Origin: Acetobacter sp. UBA5411
GTDB taxonomy: Bacteria; Pseudomonadota; Alphaproteobacteria; Acetobacterales; Acetobacteraceae
DNA: 64,000 nt
Assembly: GCF_002409645.1 (NCBI RefSeq)
Contig: NZ_DHNR01000033.1
Coordinates: 1-64,000 of the forward strand
Direction of reading: 5' to 3'
The position numbers and the translations under genes were made by a program. The notes beneath the pieces are model-generated. The model was not told where the DNA came from, made no database searches, and saw nothing but the letters and a program-made list of their open reading frames with translations. Shown here piece after piece: positions 18,296 to 27,499 of the stretch. Within the stretch, counting starts at the first letter, position 1, and the number at the start of each line of letters is the position of its first letter.

Positions 18296-18891
18296 CAGGC
18301 GTCACCACGAAAGTCCGACCAGGGCCGCACATCTTCCGCCGCCATCCCGGCTGCGTGAGCCGCTTCCAGTCCTTCAGCACTGTCTTCAAACACCAGACAG
18401 CCCGATGGCTTCACACCCAGCTTCTTCGCTGCCAGCAGATAGATATCGGGAGCGGGTTTCGGACGCTCCACATCCTCGATCGTCACGATCGCATCAAAGA
18501 CTTCAAGCAGCCCGATGGCGGCGAGAGACGCCTCCACCACTTCCCGCGAACCGCTGGACGCCACGGCGAGCGGCAATCGTCCTGCCCATTCCCGCACCAG
18601 CGCCACGACCGGCATGTTCTGCTTCACGCCGGGAAGACGGTTTCGCACGCCTTCCCGTGTAGCAGCCATGATCGCCGCCCGGTTGAGCGTGACGCCGTAC
18701 GTTTTTTCCAGTTCCGACAGGACCATCCCTTCGGAATAGCCCCGACGACTGAAGAACCAGTCCGGCGACACATCGAGACCGCCCTTGCTCTTCAGCGCCT
18801 CCAGCCACGACGCCAGATAGAGCGGCAGACTGTCGACCAGCGTGCCGTCGCAATCAAAGATCAGCGCTTCCGTTCCAGCGACGATCTGCAT
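18295..18891 (-). CDS. HAD-superfamily sugar phosphatase / phosphoglucomutase-like
   Basis: A 198-residue HAD subfamily IA protein. Motif I is FDCDGTLVDS (nucleophile Asp plus acid/base Asp), motif II is VASSGS, motif III is the Lys of ERPKPAPD and motif IV is VFEDSAEGLEAA. The helical cap after motif I resembles beta-phosphoglucomutase and YqaB-like fructose-1-phosphatase. A small sugar phosphate is therefore the likely substrate. Start and stop each overlap a neighbour by one base (TGATG), so three small genes form a tightly packed block within the polysaccharide operon. The exact reaction cannot be told. Confidence 0.85.
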   Translation of the reverse strand: MQIVAGTEALIFDCDGTLVDSLPLYLASWLEALKSKGGLDVSPDWFFSRRGYSEGMVLSELEKTYGVTLNRAAIMAATREGVRNRLPGVKQNMPVVALVREWAGRLPLAVASSGSREVVEASLAAIGLLEVFDAIVTIEDVERPKPAPDIYLLAAKKLGVKPSGCLVFEDSAEGLEAAHAAGMAAEDVRPWSDFRGDA

Positions 18892-19361
18892 CAGGGAAAG
18901 GCCGACCGGGGGAAGACCTGTCCGTCGGCAAGTTTACGCAGCGGCGCGAAGTCCGCATCCGAGAAACTTTCCGTCCGCACTTTCGAGCCATCAGGCGATT
19001 CCAGAAAGACGGTGTTGTTCCAGTCCGCCGCGCTGATTCCCGTCCAGAGCGTCAGCACGATCGGGTCGGCATGGCCGTCGGTGGTGCCTTCAAGCTCCAC
19101 GCGCGCGTCGCCACTGGAAGGAGGCGTCTGGCTCAGCGGACCCCAGCCACCCGGATGATGCTTGAACCAGTCGTTCAGCATGGCGACTTCATCCTGCGTG
19201 AGCGGACGGGATTGCCGCATCGGTCCGGCCACGAGCTTGCCAGCTGTCACTTCCGGGAATTTGACGGCCACGAAATTGGGCAGCGCCGCCATCCAGATCA
19301 CCAACGCCGTTCCGATCGTAAACACCAGAAAGGTGATGATGAACGCGGTTTCCTTCCTCAT
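18891..19361 (-). CDS. Membrane-anchored protein of unknown function
   Basis: A 156-residue protein with one N-terminal transmembrane segment (about residues 6-27, IITFLVFTIGTALVIWMAAL) and an extracytoplasmic domain. That domain includes PLTQDEVAMLNDWFKHHPGGWG, reminiscent of the start of some cytochrome- or hydrolase-associated helices, but I do not recognise the family. It contains no cysteine or haem motif. It lies 15 bp after the aminotransferase and overlaps the HAD gene by one base, so it is probably cotranscribed with them. Confidence 0.7.
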   Translation of the reverse strand: MRKETAFIITFLVFTIGTALVIWMAALPNFVAVKFPEVTAGKLVAGPMRQSRPLTQDEVAMLNDWFKHHPGGWGPLSQTPPSSGDARVELEGTTDGHADPIVLTLWTGISAADWNNTVFLESPDGSKVRTESFSDADFAPLRKLADGQVFPRSAFP

Positions 19362-19376
19362 AGTCCTGTCAGTCCT

Positions 19377-20516
19377 TTAGCCACGCACGGCGGCGATCAC
19401 GCGGGCGACCTCCGCATCTGTCAGTTCGGGGTGGATCGGCAGCGCCAGAATCCTCTGCGCAAGGGATTCGGACACCGGCAGCGCAACGCCGTCATGATGA
19501 TCCCGATAGGCAGGCTGATGATGTAGCGGCAGCGGATAATAGATCGCCGAGGGCACACCTGCCGCTTTCAGTCGCTCCTGTGTCGCGCTCCGCTCGCCGG
19601 AATCCGTCAGCAGCACGGAATAGATCGCCCACGCGCTGGCGCTGTCAGGCACACGGGCGGGAACGGTCACCACATCCTTCAGTCCGGCGTCATAGGCGTT
19701 CGCAATCGCATCGCGCCGGGCCAGTTCTTCCTTGAACACGTCCAGCTTGGCCAGCAGAACCGCCGCCTGCAACGTGTCGAGACGACCGTTCATGCCGGTG
19801 CGCAGCACTTCGTAGCGGGTCTTACCTTCGCCATGCGTGCGCAGCGAACGATAAAGATCCGCCCGTTCCGCATCATCGGTCAGGATCGCGCCGCCATCGC
19901 CGTAACCGCCGAGCGGCTTGGACGGGAAAAAGGACAACGTCGTCGCAACGGCTTCCGCGCCAAGATTGCGGCCATGATACGCGCCGCCAAAGGACTGGGC
20001 GCAGTCATCCATCAGGAACAGGCCGTAGTCCGAAGCAATCTCGCGCAAAGCCTCCCACGGCGCGGGCTGGCCGAACAGGTCTACACCGACAATCGCACGC
20101 GGCTTGAGCTTGCCGTCCTTGCGGACCTTTTCGATCCGCTGACGCAGATTGTCCGGGTCGATCTGGAAGGTGGCAGGATCGACATCCACGAAAACCGGCG
20201 TCGCCCCCAGAACCAGAGGCACTTCCGCCGTCGCCGTGTAGGTGAAGGCCGGCAGGAACACGGCGTCGCCGGGCCCGACATTCTCCGCCATCATAACGAT
20301 CTGGAGCGCATCCGTACCGGACGAGACACCGACGCAATGGCCGACTCCCGACCATGCGGCGAGCCGTTCTTCCAGTTCCGTCACCTCTGGACCCAGCACA
20401 AAGCGGCAATGTTCCAGAACCGCATCGATCCGCTGCTTCAGCGGTGCGCCGAGGCGACGCTGCTGGGCTGGAAGATCAAGGAAAGCAATCGGCTTCTGCC
20501 CGTCCGGCGTGGTCAT
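19377..20516 (-). CDS. DegT/DnrJ/EryC1-family sugar aminotransferase
   Basis: A 379-residue PLP-dependent aminotransferase of the sugar class. The internal aldimine Lys is near residue 200 in FFPSKPLGGYGDGG. Other family marks are VSSGTDALQIVMMA, LMDDCAQSFGG and the C-terminal YYPLPLHHQPAYR. It converts a UDP-4-keto sugar to the 4-amino sugar. It overlaps the preceding dehydratase gene by 4 bp (ATGA), the same pairing as PglF-PglE or WbpM with WbpE-like enzymes. Together they suggest production of a UDP-amino sugar such as a bacillosamine-type precursor for surface polysaccharide or glycoprotein. Confidence 0.9.
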   Translation of the reverse strand: MTTPDGQKPIAFLDLPAQQRRLGAPLKQRIDAVLEHCRFVLGPEVTELEERLAAWSGVGHCVGVSSGTDALQIVMMAENVGPGDAVFLPAFTYTATAEVPLVLGATPVFVDVDPATFQIDPDNLRQRIEKVRKDGKLKPRAIVGVDLFGQPAPWEALREIASDYGLFLMDDCAQSFGGAYHGRNLGAEAVATTLSFFPSKPLGGYGDGGAILTDDAERADLYRSLRTHGEGKTRYEVLRTGMNGRLDTLQAAVLLAKLDVFKEELARRDAIANAYDAGLKDVVTVPARVPDSASAWAIYSVLLTDSGERSATQERLKAAGVPSAIYYPLPLHHQPAYRDHHDGVALPVSESLAQRILALPIHPELTDAEVARVIAAVRG

Positions 20517-22531
20517 GAGGTCAAGCTCTCCCTGTCCTGATCGGTGTCCGGCGCGGCGTCATTCGCCTCGCCGGTCGCGTTGTGATCGAATTCCGGCACA
20601 AGATAGCGCAACACGGCCATCGCCGCCTCCGTATCTCCTGCATGCGCCAGAACAGCAATCCGGTCTACCGCGTGCGCCACATCCTGATAGTCCACAACAC
20701 GCGGGGCTGCCATCAGCAAACCCGGCGCATCCGTGGGAACCGGGGCCTCCCGGCCATGAAACAGCTCCTCGAACAGTTTTTCACCGGGACGCAGGCCCGT
20801 AAAGGTGATCTTCACGTCTTCATCGGGTCTCAGGCCCGCAAGCCGGATCATCTGGCGCGCCAGATCGACGATCCTTACCGGCTGCCCCATGTCGAGCACA
20901 AAGATACCGCCTTCCCGCAATAGGGCGTCGGTTCCGGCCACGCGCTCCGTCTGCGACGGCTTCTCGGCCATGTCCTGCTCAAAGCGAAGACCGTCAGTTC
21001 CCCGCACGCTGGCTTGCAGGACAAGACCGACCGCCTCCGGCACAGTCATGAAATAACGCCGCATGTCAGGATGCGTGACGGTCAGCGGACCACCGCGCTC
21101 AAGCTGTCTGCGGAACAGCGGCACGACCGAACCGGTTGAGCCCAGAACATTGCCAAACCGGACGGTTACGCAACGCAACGGTTCGCCAGCATGACGCGTG
21201 GTGATGTCGAGCGCCTGACAGTACATCTCGGCCGCCCGCTTGCTCGCGCCCATCAGGCTGGAGGGATTCACCGCCTTGTCGGTCGAGATCATCACCAGCG
21301 CCCGCACACCATGACGCCGGGCCGCATCCGCCACGATCCGGGTGCCGACCACGTTGGTCAGCAAGCCTTCGCAGGCATTCGCCTCGACAATCGGCACATG
21401 CTTGAGCGCGGCTGCGTGAAAGACCAGCGCCGGACCGAACTGCGCGAACACCTCGTCGATGCGGTCGCTGTCGCGCACATCGGCCACAATCACGCTGCGC
21501 GAAACATGCGGAGCCAGCTCACCCAGTTCCACGTCGATCTGCCACAGAGCAAACTCGCCATGATCCAGAAGCACCAGATGTTTCGGGCCAAATCCCGCGA
21601 TCTGCCGTGCAAGCTCGGAGCCGATGGTACCACCTGCACCTGTGACCACCACGACTTCACCGCGGATCATGCGCTCCATGCCTGCCTTGTCGAGCGGCAC
21701 CTGTGGTCGATTCAGAAGATCCTCGAGGGCGACAGGACGCAGTGCGATCCGGTCCGCCGGCGTCAGATCCGTCAGAACGGGAGCCCGCATGACGGCGATT
21801 GCGTGCGTCTCGGCAGCTTCCAGAACACGCGCAAGCCCGCTGCCCCGAAAATTCGGATCGGTCACCACCAGCGTATCCGGCAGCGTGCCCTGCGCATCCA
21901 TCGCGTTCAGCAGCGCCGCGACATCGGTGACATGGCCAAGGATGGGCACATTATGGATGCGACGACCGGCCTGATGCGTCCCCTGCCCGATCAGACCCGT
22001 CACACGGACACCTGCCTCCGGATTACGATCGAGCGCCCGGAGATACAGGTCAGCGACCTGATCCGCGCCGATCAGCACCACCCGGCGTTGCGCGATGCTG
22101 CGACGCGTGATCCCGTTGCACAGGCGATAGGCCATGCGCAGGCCGCCCAGCATGGCCGTTAGGGTCAGCGCGTAGATGAGCGGAAAGGTCGGGCTCGGCA
22201 GCGGAAAGCCCGTGGCATAGAGCCCCAGTGTGAACAGCGCCGAACTGGCGATGGACGCGCCCGCAATACCGAGAAGATCGGACAGGCCGGAAAAGCGCCA
22301 GTATTGCTGCGGCATCCTGAACGGCAGGCCACTGACCACCAGCGTGATCGCGCCACCCGCCAGAAACCATAGCGGATGCAGCAGCCCGTCACGCGGCGCG
22401 GCCAGCCATCGGGCGAACGGCGCGGCAACAGCGGCCACACTGCCGTCAAGCAGAACGTTGACCAGAATCCGATTGAGTGGTCGCAGCCGGGTATTTCGCG
22501 GCGCGACATCCGGGCGTTGCGGGACCATCAC
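20513..22531 (-). CDS. WbpM/PglF-like UDP-sugar 4,6-dehydratase
   Basis: A 672-residue membrane protein. The N-terminal third has about four hydrophobic segments (residues 25-135), followed by a CoA-binding-like Rossmann domain (RRVVLIGADQVADLYLRAL). The C-terminal catalytic SDR domain contains the NAD motif VTGAGGTIGSELARQ near residues 294-308, AALKHVPIVEAN and ISTDKAVNPSSLMGASKR. This is the full-length FlaA1/CapD group that makes UDP-4-keto-6-deoxy-GlcNAc. It is first in the operon and overlaps the aminotransferase. A divergent WecA/WbpL-like transferase starts 76 bp away, so the two units probably share a control region. Confidence 0.9.
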   Translation of the reverse strand: MMVPQRPDVAPRNTRLRPLNRILVNVLLDGSVAAVAAPFARWLAAPRDGLLHPLWFLAGGAITLVVSGLPFRMPQQYWRFSGLSDLLGIAGASIASSALFTLGLYATGFPLPSPTFPLIYALTLTAMLGGLRMAYRLCNGITRRSIAQRRVVLIGADQVADLYLRALDRNPEAGVRVTGLIGQGTHQAGRRIHNVPILGHVTDVAALLNAMDAQGTLPDTLVVTDPNFRGSGLARVLEAAETHAIAVMRAPVLTDLTPADRIALRPVALEDLLNRPQVPLDKAGMERMIRGEVVVVTGAGGTIGSELARQIAGFGPKHLVLLDHGEFALWQIDVELGELAPHVSRSVIVADVRDSDRIDEVFAQFGPALVFHAAALKHVPIVEANACEGLLTNVVGTRIVADAARRHGVRALVMISTDKAVNPSSLMGASKRAAEMYCQALDITTRHAGEPLRCVTVRFGNVLGSTGSVVPLFRRQLERGGPLTVTHPDMRRYFMTVPEAVGLVLQASVRGTDGLRFEQDMAEKPSQTERVAGTDALLREGGIFVLDMGQPVRIVDLARQMIRLAGLRPDEDVKITFTGLRPGEKLFEELFHGREAPVPTDAPGLLMAAPRVVDYQDVAHAVDRIAVLAHAGDTEAAMAVLRYLVPEFDHNATGEANDAAPDTDQDRESLTS

Positions 22532-22607
22532 GCTCGCCGTATAGCCCAGCTATGCGTCGGCTAGAAGCAACGAAGCCGAGGTTTTTCATATCAGCTCGTG
22601 GCTTTCG

Positions 22608-23651
22608 ATGTTTCACATGTATCCGGCTCTCGGCCTTCTGCTCCTTGCCTACGTCATTTCGGCGCTTCTCTGCCGCCGGATGATCGCGGTCGCCGTGCTC
22701 GACACGCCGGGACATCGCAGCGCGCACACGGCTCCAACGCCAAAGGGCGGAGGCGTCGGTGTGATCGGGGCGTTTCTGCTCCTGTTTTTCCCGATGCGTT
22801 ATCTCTGTGGCGTGCCCGCTCTCACGCCTGACAGCGTGACATTCTGGTGTGCGATCGCCTTTCTGGCCATCATTTCATGGCTCGACGACGTGTATCAGTG
22901 GTCGCCCCTGATCAAACTTGCCGCCCAGATCCTGTCCGCCATCATGGTCACCGCCGCCATCCTGCCCATGGGTGGATTTGCAAGTCCCGCATGGTTTCTC
23001 GTGGCCGCCATGGGCGCGACCCTGTGGACAGTGTTCGTGACGAATGCAGTCAACTTCATGGACGGCCTCAACGGGCTAGTTTCCGGAACGCTCTGTCTGG
23101 CGTTCCTCTGTCTTGCCCTGCCCTTCTGGCCTTCGGATACGCCGGAACTGCGTCTTATCGCGGCTCTGCTGACTTTCGGGCTGCTGGCGTTCCTGCCACT
23201 AAACTTTCCTCATGCCCGCATCTTTCTCGGCGATGTAGGCAGTCAGGCCTGCGGGCTGCTCATCGCCGCTGCGATGCTGGTTCTGGCGACACCTTCCATC
23301 GCTCCCGCGATTCCTGATCTTCACGCAGCCCTTCTCGTTCCCTGCCTGATTGCAGGATTGCTCTATGATGTGGCCTTCACCCTTGTCCGCCGCGCTTTCG
23401 CTGGAGAAAAGCTGTTACAGGCGCATCGGGGGCATCTTTACCAAATAGCCTTCCGCTCTGGTGTGCCGATGCCGGTTGTGACCCTGCTGCACTGGGGTTT
23501 TGTGCTGTGGGGCGCGGGGATGTATGCGCTGCTTTCCCTGCCGCCTGTCGAATCAGTCTGGCTGACCATTGCATCTGTTGTTCTGCCGCAGCTTGTCTGG
23601 ACGGCGTTTGTGGTGCTGCGAGTGAAAAAACACCCCGTGGGGCGGTGGTAG
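22608..23651 (+). CDS. Polyprenyl-phosphate glycosyl-1-phosphate transferase (WecA/WbpL-like, GT4)
   Basis: A 347-residue integral membrane protein with roughly ten hydrophobic segments, in the MraY/WecA family. Conserved cytoplasmic motifs are TPKGGGVGV, SWLDDVYQ (the Asp pair), NAVNFMDGLNGL, RIFLGDVGS and LLQAHRGHLYQ. It transfers a HexNAc-1-phosphate from UDP-sugar to undecaprenyl phosphate and so starts a lipid-linked glycan. Its neighbours argue for WbpL-type use of the UDP-sugar made by the dehydratase and aminotransferase. The start could also be the ATG three codons later. The ribosome site is weak. Confidence 0.88.
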   Translation: MFHMYPALGLLLLAYVISALLCRRMIAVAVLDTPGHRSAHTAPTPKGGGVGVIGAFLLLFFPMRYLCGVPALTPDSVTFWCAIAFLAIISWLDDVYQWSPLIKLAAQILSAIMVTAAILPMGGFASPAWFLVAAMGATLWTVFVTNAVNFMDGLNGLVSGTLCLAFLCLALPFWPSDTPELRLIAALLTFGLLAFLPLNFPHARIFLGDVGSQACGLLIAAAMLVLATPSIAPAIPDLHAALLVPCLIAGLLYDVAFTLVRRAFAGEKLLQAHRGHLYQIAFRSGVPMPVVTLLHWGFVLWGAGMYALLSLPPVESVWLTIASVVLPQLVWTAFVVLRVKKHPVGRW

Positions 23652-23769
23652 AACGGAAGCATCCGCCCTGTAAGGCTGGTCCCAGACAGGCGAAATTTCT
23701 GTGCATCAAACTCATCAACACCAGCCCCGAACGTCACCGGAAGGATTGACACAACCGGGACATTACAGT

Positions 23770-23962
23770 TCTGGTGCGGCCTGCATGGTTCTTCGTTCTG
23801 TTTCGGCAGAATGAAGCTAAGAGGGAAGTCCGGTGCAAGACCGACGCTGCCCCCGCAACTGTAAGTGGCGAGTTGCCAATCGCCCGTATGTCACTGGAGA
23901 CAGTTCGTTTCCGGGAAGACTGATTGGCCACGATGACCCATGAGCCAGGAGACCTGCCGTGC
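23770..23962 (+). promoter_or_regulatory. Cobalamin (B12) riboswitch
   Basis: The conserved core is easy to read: a GGTGC segment near 23773, AAGAGGGAAGTCCGGTGCAAG (first bases near 23819), the B12 box GACGCTGCCCCCGCAACTGTAAG near 23843-23865, CACTGG near 23892, TTCCGGGAAG near 23909, and GAGCCAGGAGACCTGCC ending at about 23958. This order matches the RF00174 class. It lies about 120 bp before the TonB receptor start. No strong T-run hairpin follows, so control is probably translational, though this is inference. It should repress the receptor and transporter when adenosylcobalamin is plentiful. Confidence 0.96.
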
Positions 23963-24079
23963 ATGTTTTCAACCACCGGCGGGGTGCCCGGGGCGGCTGT
24001 GCTTCGCGTCACGGTTTTCTCACTGTAAACCTGATGCGCATATGTCTGCCCTGTTCCTGTCATACTGAACGGGGTTCAG

Positions 24080-26329
24080 ATGACTTTACGTTTTCCGGAC
24101 AGGCAGACCGAACGCTGCGGTACTGTTCGTTATTCGCGATTGACTCTGCACCAGTGCTATCCGGTTTTTCCTCTCTGTTTTTCGTTTCTGTTCAGCGGTC
24201 TGCTTTTCTTGTCAGATGACGCCATCGCTGCGTCGGAGAGTCCCCCTCCGCCGAGAAGCGGCCAGAAAACAACCACAACGAAAAACGTGCGTACCAAAAC
24301 TCTCAAGCCCGCAGTCGAACAGATCAATGTCACGGCTTCCCGCCGTAACCTTCTGGGACGGGCTGCAACAGCAAGCGAAGGCTCCATTACGGCCCGGGAA
24401 ATCCAGCTCCGTCCGGCTTATCGTGTCGGTCAGATTCTGGAGGCCGTCCCTGGTCTGGTCGTCACGTCTCACTCAGGCGAGGGAAAAGCCAACCAGTTCC
24501 TTCTGCGTGGCTTCAATCTGGATCACGGCACCGACCTCGCCACTTTCGTGGATGACATGCCCATAAACGGCGTCAGCAACGCGCATGGTCAGGGCTATAC
24601 GGACCTCAACTTTCTCATTCCCGAGTTGCTGTCAGGCGTGGACTACACCAAAGGCCCGTTTCACGCCGATATCGGGGATTTCGGCGTTGCGGGTTCGGAT
24701 CACATGAAACTCGCGGATGATGTGCCTCGACAGATCTCCCTGAGCGCCGGGACGCTGGGAGATTATCACGCCTATCTGGGTGGGACAGCGCATCTCGGGA
24801 ATGGCGATCGCTGGGTCAACGCTTTCAGTCTTTCCCATACGGATGGTCCGTGGAAATATCCTGACAATGCCAGAAGTATCAAGGCGATTACCCGTTATAC
24901 GCATGGTGATGTAACGAACGGCTTTGATCTCACCGGGATGTTCTATCGCGGGCAGTGGCGCGCCACGAACGATCAGCCTCTGGCCGCCTATAGCGAAGGA
25001 CTGATCGGTCGATACGGTTCGCTCGACCCGACGGATGGAGGATTTTCAGAGAGGTACAGCCTGTCTGGACACTATCATCTTGCCGACGACAACTGGAAAT
25101 GGGTGACGAGCGCTTTTGCCTCGCATGACCGGCTGACACTGTGGAATAATTTCACACATTATCTGGACGATCCGATCAATGGCGATCAGCAGCAGCAGGA
25201 CGAAACCCGCACGACTGTTGGGGGCAGCAGCACTTATTCACGGCAGGATCATGTCGGACGGGTGGAGACAGACACGCAGGTTGGTGTGCAGGGACGGTAT
25301 GATTTCCTGTATGTCGATCGGCGACACACACGGCAACGCGTGACACTGGCAGCCTGCCCGTCCAGTCTGGAAGCAACGGTTCCCTATCTCTGCAATGCGG
25401 ACAACATCAATCTTGGCTCCGCCGGAATGTTCGTTCAGAACACAACGCACTGGCTACCGTGGTTTCGAATGATTGTTGGTCTGCGCGAGGACTATCAGGG
25501 GGGCACGGACAGCAATCTGGTAGATGACAGTCTGACGCGCAAACATCAGTGGCTCTTTCAACCCAAGGGAAGTCTGGTCTTTGGTCCCTGGAAGAAAACC
25601 GAATTTTACCTGAGTGGCGGACGAGGTTTCCATTCCAATGACTTCCGGTCAGTATCCGGTTCTTATGCTTCGGATGAATTTGCCAAGGGATCGGTCAAAG
25701 TGCCTCTCATGACATCCGCTGTCAGCGGAGAAGCCGGAGTAAGAGCTACTCCACTTCGACATCTGAATGTGCAGGCGGCCGCCTTCATCATCGATTTTGA
25801 TTCCGAACTCAGTTACGACGGAGACGCCGGCGTCACGTCGCCCGGTCCAGCCAGCCGCAGACAGGGCGTTGAACTCTCCGCGCAGTACAATCCTTTTACC
25901 TGGCTTGAATTCAATACCGACCTGTCTTTTGCGAAGGCGCGCTATCAGGCGAAAAACCTGGCCAGCTACGGTATTGATGGACACTATGTGACAAACGCGC
26001 CCAGCTTTGTCTGGTCTTTCGGTATCATTGCTGATCGTGGGCCATGGTATGGCGGCCTGCAGGTCCGCTGGCTTGGCGGCTATCCGCTGGTTGAAGACAA
26101 CAGTTTACGATCAAAGGGCTATCAGGAGGTCAATCTGAACATCGGTTACCGCTTCACGAAGACTCTCAAACTGGAAGCCAGCGTCTTCAATGCCTTCAAT
26201 GCCCATGCCTACGCCGCGCAATACGCCTATGATTATCGCCTGACACCGACCTCGGCAGTGCAGTCCGGAGCGACCGGCCATCCCATTGAGCCGATCTCGG
26301 CGCGATTTGCGGTGCAGTATGGCTTCTGA
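24080..26329 (+). CDS. TonB-dependent outer-membrane receptor (B12-riboswitch controlled)
   Basis: A 749-residue TonB-dependent receptor. A hydrophobic signal segment spans about residues 28-50, ending near IAAS. The plug domain includes VEQINVTASRRNLLG (a candidate TonB-box region), VGQILEAVPGLVV and KANQFLLRGFNLDHGTD. The beta barrel fills the rest and ends on an aromatic residue (VQYGF), as outer-membrane barrels do. Its place behind a cobalamin riboswitch and before a nickel/cobalt transporter points to uptake of cobalt chelates or corrinoids. It is not a close look-alike of E. coli BtuB, so the ligand is inferred from context. The transporter start overlaps its last codons. Confidence 0.88.
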   Translation: MTLRFPDRQTERCGTVRYSRLTLHQCYPVFPLCFSFLFSGLLFLSDDAIAASESPPPPRSGQKTTTTKNVRTKTLKPAVEQINVTASRRNLLGRAATASEGSITAREIQLRPAYRVGQILEAVPGLVVTSHSGEGKANQFLLRGFNLDHGTDLATFVDDMPINGVSNAHGQGYTDLNFLIPELLSGVDYTKGPFHADIGDFGVAGSDHMKLADDVPRQISLSAGTLGDYHAYLGGTAHLGNGDRWVNAFSLSHTDGPWKYPDNARSIKAITRYTHGDVTNGFDLTGMFYRGQWRATNDQPLAAYSEGLIGRYGSLDPTDGGFSERYSLSGHYHLADDNWKWVTSAFASHDRLTLWNNFTHYLDDPINGDQQQQDETRTTVGGSSTYSRQDHVGRVETDTQVGVQGRYDFLYVDRRHTRQRVTLAACPSSLEATVPYLCNADNINLGSAGMFVQNTTHWLPWFRMIVGLREDYQGGTDSNLVDDSLTRKHQWLFQPKGSLVFGPWKKTEFYLSGGRGFHSNDFRSVSGSYASDEFAKGSVKVPLMTSAVSGEAGVRATPLRHLNVQAAAFIIDFDSELSYDGDAGVTSPGPASRRQGVELSAQYNPFTWLEFNTDLSFAKARYQAKNLASYGIDGHYVTNAPSFVWSFGIIADRGPWYGGLQVRWLGGYPLVEDNSLRSKGYQEVNLNIGYRFTKTLKLEASVFNAFNAHAYAAQYAYDYRLTPTSAVQSGATGHPIEPISARFAVQYGF

Positions 26330-27356
26330 TCTCGCTCAAGCGCCTCAACCTGCTCTACGCCTGCGTATTATCGTGCTGGGAAGCTGTCTGGTTCTTGCCA
26401 ATCTGGGAATCTGGATGTGGGCACTCGTGCTTTTCAGGCACTCCCCTGTTTTGCTGGGTAATGCCTTAATTGCTTACGGGTTTGGCCTCCGGCATGCCGT
26501 GGACGCGGACCATATCGCCGCCATTGATAACGTGACCCGTCAACTCATCCAGATGGGCAAACGCCCGCTGACGCTGGGCCTGTGGTTTGCGATCGGACAT
26601 TCAACGCTAGTCGTGATCGCCACATTCGGCACGATCGTGCTTTCCCACACTTTGCAGGATCATCTGGAAATATGGCGCAATATTGGAGGCGTGATCAGCA
26701 CAGTCATCTCGGCAGGATTTCTGTTCATTCTCGCCCTGATCAATCTTCTGGTTCTGCATTCGACCTGGCAGACCTACCGAAATGTCAAAAAGCATGGGGA
26801 AGAAAAGCCTGAAACAATCGAGAAGATTCTGGCTCAGAAAGGCGTGCTCGCCCGCTTTCTCAGACCGTTATTCCAGCTGGTTTCCAAAAGCTGGCACATG
26901 TTTTTTCTCGGCTTTCTGTTCGGGCTGGGGTTCGATACGGCAACGGAAGTCTCCCTGCTCGGTCTGTCGGCATCCGAGGCCAGCCGTGGCATCGCCATTG
27001 CATCCATCATGATTTTTCCAGCACTTTTTGCCGCAGGCATGTCCCTCATTGATACGGCGGATGGTGTGCTGATGACAGGTGCCTACCAATGGGCCTTTGT
27101 CGATCCTCTTCGTAAACTCCGTTATAATATCGCCATCACTCTGGTTTCCGTGCTTGTCGCACTCGTCATAGGCAGCATCGAAGCGCTCAACCTTGTTGCC
27201 GATCAGTTCAATGCACAGGGAAAACTCTGGAATCTTGTTGCGTCATTGGGAGACAACTTCAACACGCTTGGTTTTATTGTAATCGGACTGTTTGCTTTGG
27301 CGTGGGCCGGTTCAGCCGTCATCTATCGGTATGGCAAGGATAAGCCGTCGATCTGA
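26319..27356 (+). CDS. NiCoT-family cobalt/nickel transporter
   Basis: A 345-residue inner-membrane permease of the HoxN/NixA (NiCoT) family with about eight hydrophobic segments. The signature RHAVDADHIAAIDNVTR (from about residue 58) in segment II and LGFDTATEVSLL further on are the metal-selectivity motifs. The ATG at 26319 lies inside the last codons of the receptor gene (11-bp overlap); an in-frame ATG at 26286 would extend into it and is less likely. Because the pair is under a cobalamin riboswitch, cobalt for B12 synthesis is the probable cargo. Confidence 0.92.
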   Translation: MASDLAQAPQPALRLRIIVLGSCLVLANLGIWMWALVLFRHSPVLLGNALIAYGFGLRHAVDADHIAAIDNVTRQLIQMGKRPLTLGLWFAIGHSTLVVIATFGTIVLSHTLQDHLEIWRNIGGVISTVISAGFLFILALINLLVLHSTWQTYRNVKKHGEEKPETIEKILAQKGVLARFLRPLFQLVSKSWHMFFLGFLFGLGFDTATEVSLLGLSASEASRGIAIASIMIFPALFAAGMSLIDTADGVLMTGAYQWAFVDPLRKLRYNIAITLVSVLVALVIGSIEALNLVADQFNAQGKLWNLVASLGDNFNTLGFIVIGLFALAWAGSAVIYRYGKDKPSI

Positions 27357-27443
27357 TAAACAGAGCCGCATTGAATCTGGCTTTGAAAAGACTTGAACAG
27401 CAGGTTCCACGAAATGCTTCGGCTTTTCATCGCCTCAGACACT

Positions 27444-27473
27444 AAAAAGCCGGAGACCTTTCGATCTCCGGCT
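27444..27473 (-). terminator. Terminator of the secreted-protein gene
   Basis: Minus-strand stem AGCCGGAGA / TCTCCGGCT (9 bp, 8-base loop) followed by a run of five T, 27 bases past the stop of the gene starting at 27946. On the plus strand the stem could also slow transcripts of the NiCoT gene, but no T-run follows. Confidence 0.88.
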
Positions 27474-27499
27474 CGCGTTCCCATCACAGGTGACAGCGT

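Noticed and set aside
21191..22162. A 323-codon open frame opposite the WbpM-like gene
   Set aside because: Antisense shadow without motif or ribosome site.
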